DNA of 5,607 nt from DAOUMU01 sp034409055. GTDB lineage: Bacteria; Chloroflexota; Anaerolineae; 4572-78; J111. The notes under the pieces were generated by a model. The model searched no databases, was not told the origin of the DNA, and saw only the letters and a program-made list of their open reading frames with translations. Positions 1 through 5,506 of this stretch are shown piece after piece (the stretch's first letter is position 1; each line of letters begins with the position of its first letter). The position numbers and the translations under genes were made by a program. Location of the stretch: positions 1 through 5,607 of the forward strand of contig DAOUMU010000355.1 in assembly GCA_034409055.1 (NCBI GenBank). The letters are read 5' to 3'.

Positions 1-143
1 CCTGGAATTTACATCTTCAGGCAAGTTTACGGCTAACTGTGGTCAAAATTCAGGGCAAAATTGAACATTACCGTATTGAGATCCCATTTTTAGCGGTTTG
101 ACTGCTAACTAGCATAAGGCCCTATTAGGAACGCGATAGGTAT

Positions 144-172
144 CTGACATCATCGTGGCCTTGGTATATAAT
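144..172 (+). promoter_or_regulatory. Sigma70-type promoter for the large regulator gene
   Basis: A -35 hexamer CTGACA (144-149, five of six matches to TTGACA) and a perfect -10 hexamer TATAAT (167-172) are separated by exactly 17 bases. Transcription should begin near 179, giving a leader of roughly 72 bases to the GTG at 251 or 96 to the ATG at 275. Two short palindromes sit at or just upstream of the -35 box: CCTA-T-TAGG (121-129) and GATA-GG-TATC (135-144). A CGACGTCG palindrome (182-189) lies just past the predicted start. Any of these could be an operator, but that is inference. The promoter match itself is read directly and is the only strong one seen in the window. Confidence 0.72.
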
Positions 173-226
173 GGGTAGTGCCGACGTCGATGTAACCGAT
201 ACTTAGTCACCATTGTAGCCCCCTAC

Positions 227-260
227 CGTGGAAAAAACGTTGAAAAAAGCGTGGAAAACA
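227..260 (+). repeat. Three 11-bp A-rich repeats across the start region
   Basis: The unit CGTGGAAAAAA (227-237) is followed directly by CGTTGAAAAAA (238-248). After one extra G it recurs as CGTGGAAAACA (250-260). The third copy contains the GTG at 251. The repeats lie in the predicted untranslated leader of the regulator gene and may reflect replication slippage or a translational control element. No function is demonstrated. They also create competing GTG codons in different frames, which makes the start of the downstream gene less certain. Confidence 0.6.
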
Positions 261-278
261 AGACAAGATCAAAAATGA
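228..278 (+). other. Possible 16-codon leader ORF overlapping the ATG at 275
   Basis: A GTG at 228 opens a frame of 16 sense codons, lysine-rich (reading MEKTLKKAWKTRQDQK), that ends with TGA at 276-278. This stop overlaps the ATG at 275 as ATGA, the arrangement typical of translational coupling. There is no clear Shine-Dalgarno sequence before the GTG, and short A-rich frames arise easily by chance. It is recorded because, if real, it would favour 275 as the start of the regulator. Confidence 0.18.
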
Positions 279-3200
279 ACCGGCTAAGATTATCATTTCT
301 CGGCCCGCCGGAGATTTATTACGACGATCAGCCTCTCACCTTTCGGACACGCAAGGCCCTGGCCCTGCTGATTTATTTGGCCACCGAAGCCGGACAGCAT
401 CCGCGTGAAAAATTGACGGCCCTCTTCTGGCCCGAAAGCGACACCAGCCGAGGGCGCGGGATGCTGCGGACCACTCTGGTTCATCTGCGGGAGGTGGTGG
501 ACGCCTTCGAAGAGGCCTATTTGATCGTCGAGCGTCAGGCGCTGGGTTTTGACGCCACGCTCGACTTCGATTTCGATCTCCATCTGCTGCAAGAGGCCCT
601 GAATACGCTGGAGCGAGACCCCGACCCAAAAGCCAACGCTCCATTTGTAGCGCAACTTCAAACAGCCGTGGATAACTATCGCGGGGATTTTCTGGAGGGC
701 TTTACCCTGCCCGATACGCCCACCTTCGATGATTGGGTCACGTTGCAGCGCGAGGTCTGGCATGGTCGGGCAAGTCGGTTATTCGAGACACTCTCTCACG
801 GCTATTTTGAGCGGGGCGACCTGACCCACGGCATCGAAACGGCCACCCGTTGGCAGGCCCACGACCCCTTTAGCGAGGCCGCCGCCTTACGCCTCATGCA
901 GCTTTATTTTGCCGACAATAATCGAGCCGCAGCCCTACAAACCTATGCCGACTACCAAACAATGCTCGCTGATGAATTTGGGGCCGCCCCATCGCCGGAG
1001 ATCGAAGCGCTCACGGCCCGAATTCGGGCTAGCACTGCGCCGCAACGGTTGCCGAACGCGCCCACCCTCGCCCGCGCTCCCGCCGATTTAACCTTTGTTG
1101 GCCGCACGGATGAATTCACTCGCCTGAAACACATCTTCGATGAGGCCAGCAGGGGACAGGCTCAGGTGGCGATATTGACGGGTGAAGCCGGCATTGGCAA
1201 AACTCGTCTGGCCACAGAGTTTCTCACCTGGGCCACGGCGCATGGCGCAGATATTTTATCAGGCCGAGCCTTTGAGGCGGGGGGGCGGCTGCCCTACCAA
1301 CCCCTCATCCAATGCCTCCGTTCTCGCCTGGCCCGCGAAAACGCCCCGGCCGACCTGCTCTCCGATATTTGGCTGGCCGAGTTGAGTCGCCTGTTGCCCG
1401 AACTCCGGGATCGCTACCCGGATTTAGCAGAGCCGCCGCCTGATGAGGCCACCGCCCAAACTCGGCTGTTTGAAGCCATCACCCGTTTGGGACAAGCCTT
1501 TGCCGAGCGAGCGCCGCTGCTTATCTTTCTTGATGACGCCCAGTGGGCCGATCTGGCCTCGTTGGATGCGCTTCAATTTACCCTGTCACGCTGGAATGAG
1601 ACTAGAACGCCGATGTTGCTCCTTCTCAGCGCCCGTAACGAAGCGTTCACCACACCCTCCGATTTACAAAACTGGCTGACCCGCCTCAAATCGGGAGTGA
1701 CCGTCACCCGGCTCGAACTTCAGTATCTCTCCCGTGAAAATACGCTGGCTTTGATAACCGCTTTGCAAGCTGATCACACTAAGTCGTCACAACCGGCCGA
1801 TGTTTCAAGCGACACCAGCCCGATCCCGGTTAAACTTGACGCCTTTGCCGAGGCGCTGCATACCGAAACGGGCGGGCATCCCTTTTTCGTGGCGGAGACG
1901 ATCAAAGCGATGCTGGAGCAAAACGTGTTGGTTCCCATGCAAACCGATGATGGGACCAAGCGACTGATGTGGCGCACCTTGGTTGGTGAAACGACGGGGC
2001 GTTTTCCATTTCTGCGCATCATCCCGATGTCGGTGCGCCAGGCCATTTTGGATCGCCTGGCCCGCCTGACGCCAACGGCTAAAACGTTGCTAACCAGCGC
2101 CGCCGTGTTGGGGCAGGAAGCCACCTTCGAGCAACTTTGTCAGGTCTCTGCGGTTGATGAAATGGATGGTTTGGAGGCGTTAGAAGCCCTGGTCGGGAGA
2201 CGCTTGCTGTTAGAGCGTGCGGAGATGATTCCAACCTATCTGGTTGCCCACGACCTGATGCGGGATGTACTCTACGAGGAAACCGGCACGGCCCGCAAGC
2301 GGATACTCCACCGCCGGGCGATAACCGTCTTGCCTGAAGCAGAACCCGCTAAGCTAGCTTACCACGCCCTGGCAGCCGGGGCCGTTGAAGCCGCTTTTCA
2401 ATACAGCGTCGCCGCTGGCGATGCCGCCTTTGAGCTGTCTGCGACCAACGAAGCCGCCGGCCACTACGAAACAGCCCGCCGGCTCCTGGACTCCCCAACG
2501 TTGCCTGAGCTTGACCTTGCCGACACCGAGCATCTATACACCCGGCTGGGTCGGGCTTTGGAACTGAACGCCCAATTTGACCAGGCATTGACAACCTATG
2601 AAGCTTTGGCCCAATTGGCCAAACAGCGTAACGCACCTACTCTGGAACTGGCGGCGCTGATGGCCGAGGTCACTCTGCGCGCTGTCGGTGGTTCGCCTAA
2701 GTTTCAATCGGAGCGTGCCGAAACTCTATTGTCTCAAGCCTTAGATTTGGCTCACACCCTGGATGACCAGGTGACTGAAACCAAAATTCTATGGCGTATG
2801 ATGCAAGTATATGTCTTCAGCGGCAGATTACCGCAAGCGGTCCACTGCGGAGAACGCGCTTTGGCGCTGGCTCGCCAGCTTGACTTACCTGAACAGATCG
2901 CCTTTATTCTGGGTGATTTGGGGATGGCTTATGGCGATAACCTCCAGATGCAACAGTGCCTAAAAGCCATCACCGAAGCTACAATACTGTGGCAGACCCT
3001 TGGTAATCTGTCTATGCAAGCTGATAGTCTATCGAAGTCTAAGCTGGTCAACATTTTTACCGGTCAGTACGATCAGGCGCTGACCCTCTCGACTGAAGCA
3101 TATCAAATCAGTCTATCCATCGATAATATCTGGGGGCAGTGGCAAAGCCGAGGGATGATTGGTTATGTTCATTGGGAGCGGGGTCAGCCAGACCAGGCTA

Positions 3201-3901
3201 TAAGGGTGATGGAAGATGTCATTCGGCTGGGGGAACTGGGCGGCTATCCTTTCCCATTGACCTTCACGCGGGCGGATTTGGCCCTGGTTTACGGGGGGCT
3301 GGGTCTTATCGACCAGGGTCTAGAGACGGCCCGCCTCGCTCTCGAAGCTGATGCTCAATTTCCGATGTTTCGCGTCCATATTCTGGCCGTGTTGGCCCAT
3401 CTTCATCTCAAACAAGGTCAGCTTGCTGAGGCGCAAGCGATGATTGACCAGGGCCACACAGACCCCAAACGAGAAGGTTATCCAATCTGGGCCTTATTCC
3501 TGCCGGTGGTTGAGGCTGAATTGGCCCTCCAACAGGGAAATTATGAGCAAGCCCTCCAGGTGACTGAGACCTTTCTGACGACCCTGCGCCAATTCGGGAT
3601 ACGAACCTATTTACCGGCGGCACTGTATTTTCAAGGCCAGGCTCGATTGGGCCAAGACCAACCCGAAGCGGCCCGTGACTGCTGGTTGGAAGCCCGCGCC
3701 ATCGCCGAAGCCATCGGCTCACGGCGCTGGTTGTGGTCAATCCTGTTCGCCCTCAGCCAGCTTGAGCCTGATCCGGTCGAAGCTAAAGGGTTGCGCCAAC
3801 AAGCACGAGAGATTATCAATTACATCAGCGAACACACGCCGTCTGACCTTCGAGTCTCGTTTCTCGGTTTACCAGAAGTACGAGCAATGCTTGCTGAGTA
3901 G
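275..3901 (+). CDS. SARP/BTAD-type regulator with STAND ATPase and TPR tail
   Basis: This is a predicted cytoplasmic, ATP-dependent transcriptional regulator of 1208 residues. Residues 1 to about 92 form the OmpR/SARP-like winged helix (opening MNRLRLSFLGPPEI, then the FRTRKALALLIYLA helix). Residues about 97-252 match the bacterial transcriptional activation domain. An AAA/STAND NTPase follows, with Walker A GEAGIGKT (303-310), Walker B LLIFLDD (415-421), the TGGHPFF segment near 532-538, a winged-helix-like stretch from about 583 and the AHDLMRDVLYEE motif (658-669). From about 690 to the end the protein is alpha-helical with TPR-like repeats, a likely ligand- or partner-sensing surface. 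There is no C-terminal LuxR helix-turn-helix, so DNA binding should be N-terminal. In this family, signal binding by the repeats is thought to release ATP-driven activation. ATG 275 is preferred because homologues begin at this strand; GTG 251 would add eight residues. Neither start has a good ribosome binding site. The target genes are unknown. Confidence 0.9.
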   Translation: MNRLRLSFLGPPEIYYDDQPLTFRTRKALALLIYLATEAGQHPREKLTALFWPESDTSRGRGMLRTTLVHLREVVDAFEEAYLIVERQALGFDATLDFDFDLHLLQEALNTLERDPDPKANAPFVAQLQTAVDNYRGDFLEGFTLPDTPTFDDWVTLQREVWHGRASRLFETLSHGYFERGDLTHGIETATRWQAHDPFSEAAALRLMQLYFADNNRAAALQTYADYQTMLADEFGAAPSPEIEALTARIRASTAPQRLPNAPTLARAPADLTFVGRTDEFTRLKHIFDEASRGQAQVAILTGEAGIGKTRLATEFLTWATAHGADILSGRAFEAGGRLPYQPLIQCLRSRLARENAPADLLSDIWLAELSRLLPELRDRYPDLAEPPPDEATAQTRLFEAITRLGQAFAERAPLLIFLDDAQWADLASLDALQFTLSRWNETRTPMLLLLSARNEAFTTPSDLQNWLTRLKSGVTVTRLELQYLSRENTLALITALQADHTKSSQPADVSSDTSPIPVKLDAFAEALHTETGGHPFFVAETIKAMLEQNVLVPMQTDDGTKRLMWRTLVGETTGRFPFLRIIPMSVRQAILDRLARLTPTAKTLLTSAAVLGQEATFEQLCQVSAVDEMDGLEALEALVGRRLLLERAEMIPTYLVAHDLMRDVLYEETGTARKRILHRRAITVLPEAEPAKLAYHALAAGAVEAAFQYSVAAGDAAFELSATNEAAGHYETARRLLDSPTLPELDLADTEHLYTRLGRALELNAQFDQALTTYEALAQLAKQRNAPTLELAALMAEVTLRAVGGSPKFQSERAETLLSQALDLAHTLDDQVTETKILWRMMQVYVFSGRLPQAVHCGERALALARQLDLPEQIAFILGDLGMAYGDNLQMQQCLKAITEATILWQTLGNLSMQADSLSKSKLVNIFTGQYDQALTLSTEAYQISLSIDNIWGQWQSRGMIGYVHWERGQPDQAIRVMEDVIRLGELGGYPFPLTFTRADLALVYGGLGLIDQGLETARLALEADAQFPMFRVHILAVLAHLHLKQGQLAEAQAMIDQGHTDPKREGYPIWALFLPVVEAELALQQGNYEQALQVTETFLTTLRQFGIRTYLPAALYFQGQARLGQDQPEAARDCWLEARAIAEAIGSRRWLWSILFALSQLEPDPVEAKGLRQQAREIINYISEHTPSDLRVSFLGLPEVRAMLAE

Positions 3902-3919
3902 ATGGCTGGTGAGAAAGCC

Positions 3920-4047
3920 AGCTAACAAATCGCTCAACCGGAATTGGCAAGCTCGGCTTTTATTGTTATTGTTTAAACCCGTGACATCGGTTTCGGACCA
4001 ACCGTTCTAAGCTGGCCTTGCCGATCCGGTTAGCTCAAGCGTTAGGC
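3920..4047 (+). other. attC recombination site 1, after the regulator
   Basis: This 128-bp imperfect inverted repeat is organised like an integron attC (59-base element). Outer core boxes are AGCTAAC (3920-3926) and GTTAGGC (4041-4047). After nine-base spacers on both sides come inner boxes AACCGGA (3936-3942) and TCCGGTT (4025-4031), which are exact complements. The stem continues with GGCAAG (3946-3951) against CTTGCC (4017-4022). The right end CTCAAGCGTTAGGC matches the classical attC right half. The left core differs from RYYYAAC at one base. The central part holds a further hairpin, CGGTT/AACCG (3988-3992 with 4000-4004). Cleavage would fall after G4041, making TTAGGC at 4042 the start of the next cassette. 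The site begins 19 bases after the regulator's stop codon. Confidence 0.85.
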
Positions 4048-4051
4048 AGAC

Positions 4052-4056
4052 GAGGA
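4052..4056 (+). promoter_or_regulatory. Ribosome binding site GAGGA of the cassette A gene
   Basis: GAGGA lies five bases before the ATG at 4062 and decides the start of the small acidic protein. It is the clearest Shine-Dalgarno sequence in the window. Because it lies between the core site and the gene, it travels with the cassette, as expected for cassette genes that bring their own translation signal but depend on an outside promoter. Confidence 0.7.
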
Positions 4057-4061
4057 AAAAG

Positions 4062-4526
4062 ATGACAGGAATCGTATATGTTCATCACCAGACTGGTCGG
4101 GCTGATTATCGTGTTACTCGTGCGGAATATGGCTTCATTGATGATGAACTTTATATTGAGATAGACGCTGAACCAAGTTCGGAGCACGGTCTTGCATTTT
4201 TGAAGTCTCTCTCGCTTGAACTCAACGGGCTTCCTGTTCGCACCTCGGAAATCGTTGATTGCGTTGGGCGTGAGTTTCATTTACCAACAAGTCGAAACGA
4301 CGATCCCAATATTGGTACAGACCGTTTCACTAATCTTTATTTGGGGGAACATTACGACGTCGATGAAAATGTTATTACTATCTCAGATGATAATGGCATA
4401 ACGCTTGAATGGACTGGAGTAGCCCCGGATGTTCGATTTTATGATGAACGGGCCAAAGACAACCGGATTGAACTGAAATGTACGATTGAAGCAGGCCTTT
4501 TTCAAAGAACGGAAAATGAAGAATAA
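4062..4526 (+). CDS. Hypothetical acidic protein, integron cassette cargo
   Basis: This 154-residue protein is not one I recognise. It is rich in Asp and Glu, has no signal peptide or membrane segment and should be a soluble cytoplasmic protein. Alternating hydrophobic and polar stretches such as LYIEIDAE (30-37), ENVITISDD (102-110) and NRIELKCTIEAG (134-145) suggest a mostly beta fold. The segment ITLEWTGVAPDVRFYDE (113-129) is the most distinctive. It has single cysteines at 67 and 140, no evident catalytic motif and no nucleotide-binding loop. The start is supported by the GAGGA site and by its distance of 21 bases from the attC core. The last 11 or so codons overlap the attC-like hairpin at 4495-4560, so part of the C-terminus may be shaped by the recombination site. 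Immunity protein or antitoxin are possible roles for small acidic cassette proteins, but nothing here proves one. Confidence 0.8.
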   Translation: MTGIVYVHHQTGRADYRVTRAEYGFIDDELYIEIDAEPSSEHGLAFLKSLSLELNGLPVRTSEIVDCVGREFHLPTSRNDDPNIGTDRFTNLYLGEHYDVDENVITISDDNGITLEWTGVAPDVRFYDERAKDNRIELKCTIEAGLFQRTENEE

Positions 4527-4560
4527 TGCTGATTTTTGCCCGTGATTTCAGTTGTTAGGC
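4495..4560 (+). other. Degenerate attC-like site 2 overlapping the end of cassette A's gene
   Basis: The right core GTTAGGC (4554-4560) is perfect and identical to that of attC 1. A nested imperfect stem can be drawn upstream: GCCT (4495-4498) with AGGC (4557-4560), AAA (4504-4506) with TTT (4546-4548), ACGG (4509-4512) with CCGT (4540-4543), and AAAAT (4513-4517) with ATTTT (4532-4536). The left core reads GCCTTTT instead of the expected GCCTAAC and lacks the conserved AAC. A competing arm, AACTGAAAT (4471-4479) with ATTTCAGTT (4545-4553), is a perfect nine-base match but would place the left core differently. The right boundary is secure because it matches the end of cassette B. The full site is weaker than its two neighbours. 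Confidence 0.45.
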
Positions 4561-4561
4561 G

Positions 4562-4571
4562 TACCATGGTA
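4562..4571. repeat. Palindrome TACCATGGTA before the cassette B gene
   Basis: This perfect 10-base palindrome lies between the core site and the TTG start at 4578. Its ATG (4566) and the ATG at 4571 are out of frame and meet stops within two to five codons, so they cannot start the gene. It could be an operator or simply part of the extended cassette end, since bases 4561-4565 also take part in the match to the cassette's right end. Confidence 0.4.
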
Positions 4572-4577
4572 TGAGCT

Positions 4578-5183
4578 TTGATTGATCAACTACGGAAGAT
4601 TCCCAATCAATTAACTGCAATTCGGTTTGCTGCCGTCCCCGCTATGTGGATTCTTGCATTCCAGGGGGCACGAACCTATATTGGAGTTGGCTTCATTGTG
4701 GCACTGATAACTGATTTGCTTGATGGTGTTGCCGCGAGGAAATTGGGCCAAACGTCGGATTTTGGAAGCAAGTTTGATTCCTTAGCCGATCAGTTGCTAC
4801 AAATCTCAGCCATCATTTGGGTTCTCATACTCATGCCGGAGATCATCACAGACAATCTGCTGATCTCGCTGCTGGCAATAGGCACCTACATAGCATCGCT
4901 GACCGTTGGTCTGATCAAATTCAAACGAATGGCGAATCTGCACTTATACCTTTCAAAGGTGGGTGGCTTATTTCTGTATTTGTTCTTGATCCACGCGTTT
5001 ATCGCTCTCCATTACAGCCAAGTTCTGTTTGCGGTCGCTGCGATATTGTTCATTCTTTCTTCGTTAGAAACACTTGCTCTTCAACTAAGTTCATCTGAAG
5101 TTAATGCCGATACAGGATCGATATTCCTTCGCTACGTTAGAGATGATCACCCGATTCGCCACTACCTTTCACTTCTCCCATAG
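4578..5183 (+). CDS. CDP-alcohol phosphatidyltransferase family membrane protein
   Basis: This 201-residue integral membrane enzyme should transfer a phosphatidyl group from a CDP-linked lipid donor to an alcohol acceptor with release of CMP, at the cytoplasmic face of the membrane. The complete family signature is present: D46, D49-G50, A53-R54, G63, D67 and D71, with the exact spacing DxxDGxxARx8GxxxDxxxD. The aspartates bind the metal ions and D71 is the expected catalytic base. About six membrane helices can be drawn (roughly 10-30, 33-48, 72-90, 93-113, 124-143 and 148-168), normal for the fold and length. The N-terminus (RKIPNQLTAIRF) resembles PgsA-type phosphatidylglycerophosphate synthases, but the acceptor cannot be fixed from the signature. 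TTG 4578 is the only usable start, because an in-frame TGA lies at 4572, and it has no clear ribosome binding site. It is the cargo of cassette B and the catalytic signature is intact, so the enzyme is probably active. Confidence 0.9.
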   Translation: MIDQLRKIPNQLTAIRFAAVPAMWILAFQGARTYIGVGFIVALITDLLDGVAARKLGQTSDFGSKFDSLADQLLQISAIIWVLILMPEIITDNLLISLLAIGTYIASLTVGLIKFKRMANLHLYLSKVGGLFLYLFLIHAFIALHYSQVLFAVAAILFILSSLETLALQLSSSEVNADTGSIFLRYVRDDHPIRHYLSLLP

Positions 5184-5198
5184 AGGCTAGTGGGGTAC

Positions 5199-5299
5199 GC
5201 CTAACCACTCGCTGGAGCCGACCTGGCCAGCCAGGATGTTGATGTTAGCGCGATACTAGCCCTGGGCTGGCCAGGCGGCTCAGCTCGAAGTCGTTAACC
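5199..5299 (+). other. attC recombination site 3, closing cassette B
   Basis: This is the best attC in the window, 101 bases long. The left core GCCTAAC (5199-5205) is perfect. The right core GTTAACC (5293-5299) departs from GTTRRRY at one base. The inner arms GAGCCG (5215-5220) and CGGCTC (5276-5281) pair exactly. After a single unpaired A5221, the stem continues with the 11-base match CCTGGCCAGCC (5222-5232) to GGCTGGCCAGG (5265-5275). It then extends by AGG/CCT (5233-5235 with 5261-5263) past an unpaired G5264. Isolated extrahelical bases in one arm are the feature by which integron integrases choose the recombining strand. The central loop is about 25 bases. The site starts 15 bases after the stop of the membrane enzyme. 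Confidence 0.88.
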
Positions 5300-5301
5300 C
5301 A

Positions 5302-5326
5302 AGCCCCGGCCCAGCCGGGGCTTTTT
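5302..5326 (+). terminator. Strong rho-independent terminator after the cassette array
   Basis: A perfect nine-base stem AGCCCCGGC (5302-5310) and GCCGGGGCT (5314-5322), with a three-base loop CCA, runs directly into a T tract ending at 5326. The opposite strand lacks a T tract, so it acts on + strand transcripts. It begins three bases after the right core of attC 3, so it ends any transcript reading through the cassettes. It may mark the resident sequence at the end of the array. Confidence 0.92.
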
Positions 5327-5338
5327 CATTTAAGGCCA

Positions 5339-5362
5339 GGGCGGGCATCCCTATGCCCGCCC
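5339..5362. repeat. Perfect 10-bp hairpin GGGCGGGCAT / ATGCCCGCCC
   Basis: Arms 5339-5348 and 5353-5362 are perfectly complementary around a CCCT loop. No T tract follows on either strand, so it is not a second canonical terminator. Its form resembles repetitive extragenic palindromes found between genes in GC-rich bacteria, and only copy number in the genome could show whether it is one. Confidence 0.6.
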
Positions 5363-5486
5363 GCCGATGCTCTTACAAGAGAGCCTCATCACCCCCACCC
5401 CGACAATAACACCCCTGCCGGTGTCCTAAAACCCCCTGGTCCCATAACAGACAGCCCTCTGCCCGCCCCGGCCACTATCCGCACTT

Positions 5487-5506
5487 CCTGCGGTCGCCTG
5501 CGGTCG
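5487..5506 (+). repeat. Tandem duplication of CCTGCGGTCG
   Basis: Two identical 10-base copies stand head to tail (5487-5496 and 5497-5506), and the next bases CC begin a partial third. It lies in the gene-free tail. Slippage during replication is the simplest explanation. Confidence 0.65.

Larger units (their letters stand above)
4042..4554 (+). mobile_element. Gene cassette A (unknown acidic protein), 513 bp
   Basis: The interval runs from the cleavage point in the core site at 4041/4042 to the one at 4554/4555. It contains a single gene in the standard cassette orientation, starting 21 bases after the left core. The size and compact layout are typical of integron cassettes. The start TTAGGC predicts an end box GCCTAAC. 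Only GCCTTTT is found at 4495-4501, so the cassette's own attC looks degraded and the unit may no longer excise efficiently. The gene is more AT-rich than the regulator upstream. Confidence 0.6.
4555..5293 (+). mobile_element. Gene cassette B (CDP-alcohol phosphatidyltransferase), 739 bp
   Basis: The cassette begins with TTAGGC after the G at 4554 and ends in its own attC. Its start and end match exactly: GTTAGGCGTACC at 4554-4565 is the reverse complement of GGTACGCCTAAC at 5194-5205. That is 12 bases, well beyond the seven needed for a core. This is what a complete, once-circular cassette predicts, because the two sequences are brought together when the circle closes. One gene fills the unit in standard orientation, starting 24 bases after the core. 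Confidence 0.78.

Noticed and set aside
31..113. GGCTAAC (31-37) and GCTAACTAGC (104-113) as left attC cores
   Set aside because: No complementary inner arms or right core follow at a suitable distance.
239..245. GTTGAAA as a possible cassette core just before the regulator
   Set aside because: It fits GTTRRRY at only six of seven bases, has no attC arms to its left, and does not match the AGCTAAC box at the other end. It is part of the 11-bp repeat.
293..763. Long minus-strand open frame opposite the start of the regulator, and other overlapping frames
   Set aside because: These are shadows of the strongly supported regulator, with no start signal and no recognisable protein.
3981..4010. 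Promoter for cassette A with GTGACA and TTCTAA
   Set aside because: The -35 match is fair and the spacing is 18 bases, but the -10 match is only about two of six.
4817..5098. 93-codon frame inside the phosphatidyltransferase gene
   Set aside because: It lies wholly inside a gene with an intact family signature and resembles no protein.
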